From: Anisakis pegreffii
Taxonomy: Eukaryota > Nematoda > Chromadorea > Rhabditida > Anisakidae
Direction of reading: 5' to 3'
NCBI GenBank assembly: GCA_035041965.1
Contig: JAPYMA010000582.1
Span: 91,858 to 155,857, forward strand
DNA: 64,000 nucleotides
The notes under the pieces were generated by a model. It made no database searches, was not told the origin of the DNA, and saw only the letters and a list, made by a program, of their open reading frames with translations. The translations under genes and the position numbers were made by a program. Each line of letters begins with the position of its first letter. Position 1 is the first letter of the stretch. This document shows, piece by piece, positions 34,987 to 47,380 of the stretch.

Positions 34987-37900
34987 ACACTACTGTTTCA
35001 GTTTTGATTTGTCGGTCATTCGTGGCGATATTCTTCTCATTTGTGCAATTTAACTGTGGTCATTTTTATACGTTGACCGTGTAAAATTTGATCGGTTATC
35101 CACAACGCAAAATTCATTTTGATGGAAAAGAAAAATGTTTTGGGGAGTGGTTCGGTCGATCGTTCAGTTGGATATTTCTAAAATCATCTCATTGTTAGCT
35201 GACAAAAGCCGCCGATAATTTTTTAGAATATGTACAAAAATTTGCATTTTGCCTGGATGATTTGTTTGATTGCGTTATTTGATGAGAGAGAAAAATGCAG
35301 AATCCATTCATCATTTGTCGATTCTTGATAATTTGTTCACGTTTTGAATTCCTGATCTATAATCGTCAATCGTTTGTTTCTGACTATTTAAGATAATTCT
35401 GAAGATTTCAACTCATTATTTCTCTGCATCACTTTAACCTTCTTATACCACCCATTCGCTTGTATAGTTTTCATATTATATTCTGATTTAGTTGGTATTT
35501 GTTGGTATGTTTCCGATTTTGTTATTGATAGAAAAATTAATGTCGATGAACTGGCAGATAAAACTTCATTTCCATAATCTCTCACGGACTCACAGGCAAT
35601 TCACTGACTTTATAATATTTGTTCTGTAATGCGGTTCTAAATTGAACATTCGATGGCCGCCGACGCGATCGCAAATAATCAACCATATCAAAATATGCTT
35701 CTTGTTCAATGGCCACTGATCAGTAAATCACTTTCGGTTTCGGCCGGTTGCCACCGATTTCTGTGGCTGTTAAATTTCGGTAGCCATCGACCCAAATCTA
35801 ATCGGATTCTTGTCTCAAAGCAAAGTAGACATCCCATCCTCATACGTAAAGAGCAAGGTTTGAGTGTAGAAAAGTGGAGAATTTGTCAACATGAAATTGA
35901 GCCGATTGCAGAGGTGATGAGAGGATGTGAAGCACTCTTCATCGTTAGTAACTGCAATCAAACTTGAAGTGTACAGCTGGGAGGATGGTTGGGAACACTA
36001 TTCAAAGACGTGCAATCAACACCTGCACGTGTTTGTTTTTCAGTAATGGTCAAATTAGATGGATTTCACTGTGCCGATAAAAACCCAACGACAGAATCCA
36101 GAAGAATGACTTACCGCTGTTCGAGAACAATTAAAATCAATTACTGGTTGTAGACGGGAGACAACCAATAAAATCATACAGAATGCTCAAATGTAGAATG
36201 CTGCCTAGACACTCATCACTAGAAGGATGTAGAATGAGTACATCTGTGATGAGCGGTAACTGTTGCTCATTAAATTGATCATTTGTGGGTGTGATAGAAG
36301 TTTAGTTTGCGGATAACGTTTCTTCAATTGGATTACGAGCGATTGGCACTCGAACTAAAGATTATCTTTCCACTGCTGACGTTTTTGTCATTTGGAGGAA
36401 ATGATGAAAATGTGACTAAAATAATGCGATCATCAAATTGTGTTCAAAATATATTTGTCACGGAAATGAATTCTCACGACTCGAAATGAATTCTTTAATA
36501 AATTCTCACGGAAATTGTCTGCTGATTTCTTGAGAATTCTCGTCTATCGCATTGATTATTGAAATGTTATTGTTCAGGATTGAGGTTATATTTGGTTCTA
36601 TCAATGGTGCGACCCGATCAAGTTCACGTTTTCTTTAGACGACACCTTCCAAATAACCGGTTTCTTGCCATTGTTTATTATTATTATCATTACTCATCTT
36701 TACTATCACTACTATTGTTATTCATTATCATCAGTGCTGTCATCTTTCATTGCGATTGTCATTATTTTTGCTGCACACTCATTTGAAAATTACCAGTCGA
36801 TCGATCACCTTCTTCAAATGATCACTTCTGTCAGAGAGTTGACATGATCAATGTCCACTCGTTATGTTGAAAACGAAGAGAACTCTTTGGGATGAACCTT
36901 CTTCACTTTAAGTTTATTGTAATTATTGGTACAAAGATTACTCATCTCTGTTCCCATCAGATTTTATAAGACGGAATCGAGTGGGTTCTATCGATATGAA
37001 CGTGTCATCTGGATAAAATGATCATGCAATTATTCACGAAAACATCACTGCTTTGCAACGAACGTCATTCGTTTTGAAGATGAACATCGTAACTGAATGC
37101 GAATTAAAAGTAAATTGTCATTCAGAACAAAATCTTACACAAAATCACCATAACCGAATGGATGCTTAAGCTGAGATTAGTTTATCATCGCTAAGACAAC
37201 GAACGATACGAGTGCATGATGAGAGTGATACGGAGGGCGTTATTCAATCCTCGAACAATATATCTTGCTAGGAATGTCGGTCGTCTTGCGAGCTCTTCGA
37301 ATCCTACACGCATATTCCACGAATGAGCGCAAATCAACCAATTCGCGATAGCTGACCATCACACCATTCACAGCCGAAGATGAATATGCTGTCGCTGTAG
37401 ACTTACGATGCGGACTGCAATGAATTGTTTGGTATGTGAACGTCGATTTTGTCTGTTTACAAGCATAAGTGAACAATGAGAAAACAAGTGAAAATATAAC
37501 CGGATCAAACGATCAAATAAAACGAAGTAGTACTCATAAACTGATATGTCTATTGTTGTTGTTGTGATTGTTGAACGTTCTTGATTAATACAATAATGTG
37601 ATAACTCATAATTGTTTACTTTAGTGGAGTAATTATCGTAATAAAACAACAAACTAATTGACTCCGTATTGTTCATTGTTATTGCGATGACTGAACCGTG
37701 ACCGTTCACTATTGTTATTTTACTTGCAATGTAATAGTGCCATTTCAATATTCTTCATTCAATATTTCTTGACTTTTCCGTTTATTTCAAACGTTCTCTC
37801 TCAATTATTCGTTTCGTTAGATCATTTTCCTGAATTTTGCAACAGAATTCTTCGAAACAAAACCATTTTGCTCATATTGCTCAAAATGACATTATTTCAG

Positions 37901-38835
37901 TCAATCCTTCACAATTTATTCATAGTTGTCAATACATTGTGCTCAGTATGGACAAATTTTCAACATTCATGAAGAAATTTCTTGTTTTTTGCTACTAGGA
38001 AGTTCTAAGAGTGCGCGAACTAGAATCATTTTAATAAGAATAACAAACGATATCCGATTGTTGTCATTCAACAAAACTACACACAATGTTATGACAGATG
38101 TGAATGTGAATAAGAGAAGTGATCCATCTTCATTTAGAATGCAGAATTGTGTCGCGAAAGTGACTGATTCAATCACCACTTCTCCTTCCGTCAGTCTGCG
38201 ATAAATTCGGATAATTTGATAGAGAAATTAACCTCGAAGAGAGACTTTCATTTGAACGCTCATTATCATTTTCCATGTAAACATCACTTCGTATCAACAT
38301 ACAAATATATATCCAGAGTCCAGCTCCTGTTCATTTCATTTCAACGAATTCATTTCATCATCAGTCATTTCACTTGAATTCCAGAAATTTTTCAGTTATC
38401 ACTATCTGTCTCACTACTTGTCACTTCTTATTCAGCTTATTATTACTAAAGCTATTATAATTTAGCAGTAAAGTGTTAAAGACTTGGAATTTCGCATTCG
38501 CTTCAGCTCAGACTTAGACTTATCCTTATGTTAGGCGACTCTCGGGTCTAGTCGTACGCTTATATTTAGCCTTACGCTTTCACTTGAACATAATTTCCGG
38601 ACACTCATTCATTCAGCAGTATCCAATTCGAGTGTTGATACTTCCAGTGGAGATAAAAGTTACCACTGGATATCAACGATTCACCTCAATAGCTATTTGC
38701 ATATGGCACTAGGCATTACAGATTATTTATTGAACAATTAACAAAACATGAGAACAACATTCGACAAACATCGCATTACAGAATCGCTATACAATAAAAT
38801 AAATACTTTCCAGAATTCACACATTGTTATTATCA
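34987..38835. other. 3.8-kb intergenic region with weak candidates
   Basis: Two pieces could be coding but are unproven. A 104-codon plus frame (35653-35967) begins MAADAIANNQPYQNMLLVQW. A minus-strand segment (37432-37240) follows an acceptor TTCATTGCAG-like context and reads SYRELVDLRSFVEYACRIRR then ARKTTDIPSKIY before a stop. Neither matches a family I know. The rest is AT-rich, with TTA/ATT runs near 36670-36740. Confidence 0.35.
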
Positions 38836-41800
38836 ATGCGATTGAAGAAAATCTTCGTTGTGTCCTTCATTATCGCCCTCTTGCCCACTCAACTCGATTC
38901 ACAATTCATTAACTGTAACTTATCACCACCAGGTTTGTTAATCGCTTTATTTTTTGCCTATTAATCAATGAATAGACGGATAAAACATTTCTGACATTGT
39001 AATCAATGATAGAAAAGATCGAAACGACATTCATTTTTATATCAGTCTTCATGATGGTAACAATCCTATAATATTAGAAAAATGAAAACGTTAGAATTGA
39101 TATTACTCGCAGTGATTAGGTAGTTAAATGTAAGCCAAATCATAGCCGAGCTCAGGCTCGATAACATCGCTGACATTGGAACACCATTTAGTTTCCAGCA
39201 AAACTTGAGCAATTTCATCGATGATCACAATGACTGAAATGACAATAGTACTAGTAACGATGATAATATTCATATTAAAAGAAAGAATAATTATGATCGT
39301 AGCATAACAGTGACAATGATGCTGTTTGTTAATATTCAGTTGGTGAATGCCCTAACAACTGAATAATTTTTTGAATACTTCTCCAAACTGTTTTCAAAAA
39401 AATAAAAATTATCACGACAATACAAGAGAATATAGTCAAGTGATTGGTTCTCATTAATGTCATATCCAAAATACTGCAGTGTTCCGTTCGATTTGTCGTC
39501 AATTACAACAACAACAGGTGAATGCGAGACGTAACACTCGATGGAGGGCTAATCGTAGGGTATTTGCTCCGTCAATACCTAATGACAGTTCATTATCACC
39601 ATCTGTCCCCAATCCACCATTCAATCCATCTCGTTACGAATGTATGGATTTACGATGCCTCTGTTCGTACTTCGAAGTCAGTCCTGTTCATTTCACTCGG
39701 ATGCATTCACAATATCTATCTTGCACCATCAAATTAGTCACTCAATTATTTGAAATAACTGCTTAATCAAATGTCAACACTTTATTCCATCAAAAAGGCA
39801 ACTATCAAAAATTATCTCGCAATGGACTCCAATTTTTTTCCAAACGCAATAGAATTACGATATGAATATCTAAATGTTTCACATAGACAATGTAATTGTT
39901 AAGAAACGTTTTTGATATGATTGCAGATCAAAATTATGACCGAGAGATTTTTGAGTTGATGACTCATTTTTGGAATCTTTTAAACGTGGATTCGGGAGAT
40001 AAAATCTTCCAAACCGTTTTTTTGAAGGGTCACATGGGACCAGATGATCAATGTCATCTGCAAAAAGACGTAATTCTGAATCGTGCTGTTCGAAAAGAGA
40101 TACGAATGTTGAGTGATTCTGAACGGAATCGTTTATTTTCTGCAATTCAGCAACTTAAACGAAGTGGTGAATACGGTAGATTGGCTGTTATTCATCGAGA
40201 AGTGTGTTTTTTGAGTTTCTTGCAATTTTTCCCTGCAATTTCAAACTGTATAATTTTCTTGCCATGTTACCTAGCAAAAACTGCGATGAAACGCTTAAGA
40301 TTCACCTAGCGCATACGTAAATAAATGCACACAGCAATTATCTCTGAAATTTTACGAACACTTAAAAACGCATATTAAATATCGATGTTCGCTGTAAAAC
40401 TTTTTGAATAAGTGAAAGGAACGATTCGTTTATTGCTTCAATAACCCCATTTCGATTTTACTCTTATTGCAATGACAGTAATTATTATTACATTGAACAC
40501 TAAACACTTAACATGATCACACCAAATTAATTTTGATGATCAATGTCAACTAAAAACACAGTTCATTTAATTGGCATTCACGTCGTTTTCACTGACAATG
40601 AAAATATGGAAAGTGATATTAACGCGACTGTCGAAATGCGTTTAATATCTCTTCAAATCACTTTTTCTTTCGATAGATTAAGTTTACTATTGCACGATGC
40701 ACGCACATTAATCAAAAGCAATGCTGAGTCGAATCATGTTCTTCAGACTGCCTAAATATTTCAGGCTGGAGAAGACAGTGGAGCACATTCAGGACCTGCT
40801 TTCTTACCGTGGCATCGAGAATTCCTAAAGAGGTTCATACGATTATTGAACAAAATGAAAACATAATCTCTGAAATATTCACTTCCCAGAAATAATTCAT
40901 AGAAATTCGTTTCATTCGGAAGTTATTAATTTATTGGTAAACATGAATCTACTGAACGTGGATCAGTTCAATGAATGGTTCACTTAAATTTAATGAATTC
41001 TAATGAATCAAACATTACAAAATTGATTGCTTAATTGATATTGAACTGAATGATTGATCCGATAGGTATAGATGATCCACACTGAGAAAAAAAAATCAGA
41101 TCAAATAACCAATATAATCGAATTGAGAGCCGAAATCGCAATTCGCGCTATTGATCCGTCCTTATCAATACCTTATTGGGATTCGTCGCTTGACAGTCAC
41201 CTACCAAATCCACAAGATTCCATTTTGTGGACTCCGCTGTTTTTTGGTGCGACCGACATGTACAGTGATATTATCAACGGCCCATTCGCTAGATTCAACA
41301 CCCTTGAAGGACACACGCACATTCAACGGTTGTTCTCCTTTATTCAACTCTTTCCTTTAGCGCTGCTCGAAGGAACGCATTCCAAACCGGACTTTGAAAA
41401 TTCTTAAACTTGAACTTACATAACTTTGTCGATAGTTCACATATCTTTTTTGCTACTCCAATGCAGTTTCACGCCAGACACCTTTCCTAATTCAGTGCTG
41501 CTCATTTATTTGGCTTCCCAATGGTACTGAAGGCTACTGCTGCCTTGTAATACCTTTTATTCAGCTTAAAACGTTTGATAACGATCAAACTGCGATTGAT
41601 ACTCTCATCGTAATTGACCTTCAATTTCGTATCTGTTGTATTTTCAGAGATCTTGCAAAAGACGGTCGTTTGCTAACGGAAGGCGCAATAAATGATGTTC
41701 TCTCTCAAACAGCGATTCACCAAGTACTCGCCTATACTGCACCCGAAAGAGGTTTGACTTTTTGAAGCGTTAATTTGTTGAAAAAAGAGATTATCAACTC

Positions 41801-44800
41801 TCATTTACTTCGTTTTTTATATTACTTTCCATCGCAAGCATTTCAACTATGCTTTTTCAATTCATGTTCATTGTAGGCAATGAAATGACTACACTCTGAT
41901 GTTTTGGATGAATCTTTTGATATTTGACAATGAACACTGCAATGATCATGACGAATAGTGAAGCAGCACATAACACTTGAATGATTTAACGTAAGGAGTA
42001 AATGAGTAGTGAATAAATGACTGTCATTGAAGGATGTCCGTACAGGACGAATTTCCGAGCATTAGAATATATTCACGCGAGTGTGCATTTATGGATTGGC
42101 GGCGATATGAAACCTCCGGTGACTTCAGCCAATGATCCCGTCTTTTATTTTCATCATTCGTTTATCGACTGCATCTTTGAGTTATGGCGACAACGACGGC
42201 AAAACAGAGGCAGTCGTGAATCGGTTGGTTTATTCGTTGCACTGTTATTACTTCACTCATCACTTTCATTCCTATTTGTTGCTCTCATCAACACCAGTGC
42301 TATTCCACCAGTACAATTGATTTTCATCGTGTTTTTTTCAGCAATTCCCTCAGAACGTTGCCCAGTGCTCAAGTAGGGAACACTTTTCAAATGCGTTAAT
42401 GCGACCGTTCAACAAGTTCAACATACAAGGTGTTCACTGTAAACTTATTAATTAACCATTGCTAATGAAAGATTGATTAGTGATTATTAGATGAATGCAG
42501 AAGAAAAATTCTCATCGTGTTATCGCGTATCAATGAGAATGCAGTGCATCTAGATGACGCGATTTTGAGTAAACAGAAAAATTTTTCAGTGCTATTTTCG
42601 ATTAAAAAAACCTACTAAATATTGATGCTTTTAGAAGCCGAAGAGGCGATTTGACAGCAGTCATAGTTCACTTGAGCGATTTTCTCGAAAAAAAAGGTGG
42701 AGAACCACTGTATTAGATAATCATAAGAACGGATATTTAAGTAATAATGTCAGACAAATTGAACGAACAGGCCTTTCGAATGCTTATACGGATAACTTGT
42801 ATACGTATGCGGAAAGACCAACGTGCTCGAAGGAGGGCGATTGTGGATCACCGTATTTGTTTTGTTCGAGAAATAAGCGAAGTAATCATTTGCGTTGCGT
42901 ATCGAAAATACGAGTGAATGGCAGATGCAACGGCTTTGAAAATGAGGATGCGTGTTATGAAGGTGTATGCGTGAGGGGACTTTGTCGTGCCGGGATTTTC
43001 AGCAGGAAGGTATTTTTGTTCGCTTCATTTGATTTAATGTGCACATTCTGGGTAAGTAGTTGGAAGTAATGCCGAATCCATGTTGTAAGACTCTCAATTA
43101 GTTTTCGTACTCGTCTCCAATTTGCATCGAAATGAATAGAGAGAGATGAATATCGGTTCGGAGTAATCAGACAATCTGGCTTTTTCATTTATTTCTATGA
43201 TAAAACTTTGTAACAGGCTGCTTACATTCCATAAGGTGCTACTTTACATTCAATCATCATTACTCTCGATATAATTATCGTTTTCTAAAGATGTACTTAA
43301 AAATTTGCTGTAGTACGAAACTTCTGCATAAATTTACTTCCATTTAAGACAACCACCACCTCAAAACCTCCTCAGCTAGCCGCTATCAAGAACAAAACAC
43401 CAAAATCGAACTCCTCAAGGCATTCGCACACAAGGAATACTAATAGGCCTGAAAAAATTGGCATTTTCATGAAGCAAATTGAAAACGTATTCAGTTCAAC
43501 AGAAATGAAAAATTTGGTTTGCTCAATTTTTTGTATTGTTACTATTATTATTATTAATTAATTAATTTATTTATTGCAAATCCAGTGCATCACTACGTTG
43601 AATTTTCACTATGGCAAGAAGTCTGGTAATGATTCATTCAATTAATTGATAGTAGTGTCTTGCCTTATTGTGTGATTAGTGGTGAATGTGAAACAGAAGA
43701 GAATAATTGGTTTCATTTCTCTTGTTGAGGACAAACATTGATCATGCAAGTATTCATTCATCTATATCACCACTTCTCAAACTGAAGTTTACAACACACA
43801 GCAAATAGAGCCATAATAAATGTATAGAACTAAGAAATATCAAAAAAATTCTTATTACTTCTAATGTCTTTTGACGAACTGATGTGGGTATTTATTTATA
43901 ATTTTTATTAATTCAAGCTCAATTTCTGCATATATCTAATTCTGTTTATCAGCGAGTCGCGTTCAAATTTATCGGATGACATCGAGTCATGAGTGAAAAA
44001 GTTTATGAAGAGTTGCTTTATGTGACACTCGACGCTAGCATCAGAACAAATTATAAATAAGGAATAGGCAATGCATGGCACGTTGTCCGATTCTTAATTA
44101 TTTAGACATACAAATCAGCCATCTATAGATACTGTAATGTTATCGTTGACGACTATATGTACAAATGAATGAAATATTCGTGTGATCGCTGTTTGTCCGA
44201 AAAAAAAGAAACACTAAATTTGATTGGTCATCATCAGTCTTATCAATTTGCCTTATAAAATTCACTTCATCTCGAAATATCTTCTCTACGTTACCCGAAT
44301 TTACAAGTTTTAGAGGTATTTAGAGGTAGTGTGAAGTGAAGTGAAGTTTTGAAGAAAAAATTCGTTAAACTGACAAAACTGATGATGATTATAAGGAGAG
44401 TTTGATATAAGCACGGAAGTGAATAAAATTGAAGACAAAGAGAAGTACAGAAGTGAATGAGTCCTGCTATGATAACGACCCGTGCTGCGGTGCTTGGGCT
44501 AAATCAAAAGAATGCTCGAAGAATGACGTTTACATGCGCGATTATTGTAAAGCGAGTTGTGGACACTGCAAAGGTGATGTGCAACGCAGAGAAGGTTAGG
44601 TTCTTTTTGAATTTGTCATTTTCATTATTTTTTGAAGTTATTGTTACTACTACTATTAATACTATTGTTATGGTGATTATTAATGTTACTGTTACAAAGT
44701 TATTATTATTATTAATATTAATTGTTATTATTATTATTAATTGTTATTATTTATTATTATTATTATTATTATTATCGTTATCGATATTATGATTATTATA

Positions 44801-45303
44801 TTATCACTCTCAACCAGCGATACGTAATTCGAAAAAAATTGACCCACCCCCAGCTCCGCATTTTTAAAACGTTCAGCTCTGAAATTTCCCCCGCTCCGCT
44901 TTGGCTCCGGCTCCCGAAAAAAAACCGTACGTTCCTAGCCCTGAATGTTGCTATGATATATTTTTTTACGGGAGTCAGAAAGAATTTTTTGGCTCCGGAG
45001 CTTAAGCATCACTGCTCTTGATAACTTTATTGTCACTATTCCAATAAATGTTATTTGCGAATCGTAATCATTCGTTCAATTATACAAAATGAATTCGATG
45101 AAGATTTGAGGAAGTTGTTTGATGAAATGAAGATGAATTCAGGATGTTTTGATCGAGATTTGACGTGTACTTATTGGCAATCGAAAGATGCGTGTTCACA
45201 TCATCAACAGTGGATGGCTGCGAATTGCCAGAAGACGTGCGGTTGGTGTGACTTATCCGAATTACAATTGTGTACGAAGGTGGCTCGTTGGAGTCGACTT
45301 TAG
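38836..45303 (+). CDS. Secreted tyrosinase with C-terminal ShKT domains, 11 exons, 559 aa
   Basis: Exons: 38836-38932, 39480-39676, 40028-40201, 40765-40832, 41128-41328, 41648-41751, 42033-42223, 42342-42429, 42771-43009, 44435-44594, 45143-45303; phases agree throughout. Exon 1 is a signal peptide ([20 protein letters not shown]). CopperA histidines are in [21 protein letters not shown] (about 154, 164, 173); copperB in [15 protein letters not shown] (295, 299) and FYFHHSFID (321-322); SLSIPYWDS is the usual tyrosinase signature. A Cys-rich segment (about 395-450) follows, then two ShKT domains: [20 protein letters not shown] ... SCGHC and [20 protein letters not shown] ... CGWC. Known members oxidise phenols in cuticle or eggshell hardening. 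Introns 9 and 10 are large; intron 10 holds an ATT-rich stretch and a hAT-like element. An extra exon after 45281 is possible, since ACGAAG|GTGGCT could be a donor. Confidence 0.92.
44640..44810 (+). repeat. (ATT)n-like microsatellite in tyrosinase intron 10
   Basis: Degenerate TTATTATTATTA repeats run through most of this interval, leaving open frames of Leu/Ile/Tyr on the plus strand that have no coding meaning. Confidence 0.85.
44815..45014. mobile_element. hAT-like non-autonomous element in tyrosinase intron 10
   Basis: The left end CAGCGATACGTAA and the reverse complement of the right end CAGTGATGCTTAAGC make imperfect terminal inverted repeats of the CAG-start type used by hAT transposons. 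Inside are repeated CAGCTCCG/GGCTCCGG motifs and GGCTCCGGAGC near the right end. Flanks CTCTCAAC and CTCTTGAT could be a decayed 8-bp target duplication (5 of 8 match). About 200 bp, non-coding. Family assignment is tentative. Confidence 0.5.
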
Positions 45304-47380
45304 TTCTCTTACGAATTGCATTAGTGATGGCACCGACCGAAAACTTGCTTCGATCGAAATCCAATAGAAGCAACCTCGGATCTTCTGAAGATCGGTGTTA
45401 TGTAGGCGTGTAGTCGAGTCTTTATGTATATTCATATGTAACTAAATGCTTATGCACAGTTTACACCTGAATCTAATTCTGATAGAATGCTACTTACAGA
45501 TTAGAGACGAAACAATTATCATTACTGTATATTGTATTTCACGGGTGCTCTATGCTTTCGTTTAATTTTGAACATTCAGTTGTTTATGCAATATTATGAG
45601 ACGTATTCTTACCGATTGTTTTTCGCTGCGCTTTTCTTTGCGTCAAATTTATTTTGGATAAAAATGTTCATTGCGTATGATTATGGTGGATCTTACCAGT
45701 GTATCCGTATTTTCGTTATGTTATAGAGGGAGGGAGATAAGCACACACTTGTGTTCATGGTGTGATAGTGCTGTATGAACCGAAATGATGGCGCATTTTA
45801 GCGAATAACACCAACAGTTTGGAAAAATTAGGTGAATTAAACTGCTACATACATGAGTGATTATTATTGTAAATAAAAAAAACACAATAAAGATGAATCA
45901 GAATCAACATAACAAAACATACTTAACAATGATAGCAATACCAAACAAAATCAACACCAACGAAGTAATGCAACGCAACCAATAATGGTGATCATATGAA
46001 ATTCGGATCAACACAATGATTTTTTTTTCATATGCAAGTTCATATAAACACAATAATGTAACCACAATCGGAAAAACAGCTAAACGAAGTCAAACAAGGA
46101 AATATGCGTTGATAACGAGAGCATTTGATAATATCGAACTACTCAGCACTTCTGTGTGCTTAAATAGTTTCATCTGAATTTTGCAGCTACACGAACTCGA
46201 GTTTAAAATATGAAAATAAATTGCTTGACATTGAATTTTTGAAATTCTCAATGATTCCTTTGAGTACGGACAAACTGGGAAGATTCAGCAAAAGTGGACG
46301 CAAGAAAAGGAAATTAAGTGTTAAACGATATTTTTTGAGGGAAATGAAATCTTACTTCTTCCTCGTCGAACATCGAATGTGCATATTAGAATAAATGAAT
46401 GAATCAAACTCTTGACTGACTCTCTAAAGGTATCAAATTCATTCTACCAAGCAACCGATTCTTTCTCAATGTTATGTAATAACATTATTAGTGAGAAAAT
46501 GTGAAGTATTAGTGCAAATTCATTACTGCAACCATAAAAATTCACAGCTCAATATCAAAAGATTACTCGACGATTATGTCTCGAAATTCACCACTGTTCA
46601 TCAGTATCACAACACCATCTTTATTTATTGAAAGTGTAATAGAAATCGCTCATCTAACCGATGCCATCTCACATCAGCACTTTCATTCGGACCAAACGTC
46701 GCCAACATATTATAATTCACGATTCTTTGGACGTGTACTCGAGTGAATAAATTTCGAATCCTTGTTGACCAATTATTTGATCATTCAAATTTCCAGACAA
46801 CAAAATTTTACTTTATTTTACATACGTTCAATAAGAAATTTAAAAACTAGAGAGTTTTAAAGACTGTGCTGAAGTTTCTCCAAAATTTTCATGTAATAAC
46901 CTAAATTTCCATATCAGATTCATTCTACATATGCTGAATAAACGACTATAAATCACGCCAAACCCGTAACCGTGATTATTCCGTAGTTTTATGCGCACTT
47001 TGTGAGGTCATTGTCTCATCGACCTCAATTAAAATTTACTCATAATAAGTGAGGTTTGATTTTGTTGTGATAATGTTGTGCCTCATTTAATTGAACGAGT
47101 GAACTGGCTCGCTAATATTCGGAATAACCACTGGAAACGAGCATTCATTTATGTCTTACCGAATTCACATTATATCACATACAGCAACATTCCAGCTGTT
47201 CAATTTTATCGAATATCTTCATAAATAAATTCCGCGTAATTCATAAACTACTTTGAGGTATCAAAGTAGTTTACGATGCTGAATGCTGCTGAAATTGTGT
47301 GGGAATTCTATTTCTAACTCAATGGTTTAGATTAATGTTTTGCAAGAAATTGATCGATAATTTGACCTAGAATAACAGGA
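45304..47380. other. Intergenic region between tyrosinase and kinase
   Basis: No supported coding sequence. A 13-bp-arm hairpin lies at 47244-47273 (TAAACTACTTTGA, loop GGTA), about 110 bp before the kinase start. The remainder is AT-rich. Confidence 0.45.

Noticed and set aside
36650..36790. Tyr/Ser/Leu-rich frames
   Set aside because: They arise from TTA/ATC/ACT simple sequence without splice or domain support.
44457..44820. Plus-strand frames rich in Leu, Ile and Tyr
   Set aside because: They extend the tyrosinase ShKT exon into an (ATT)n-like intron.
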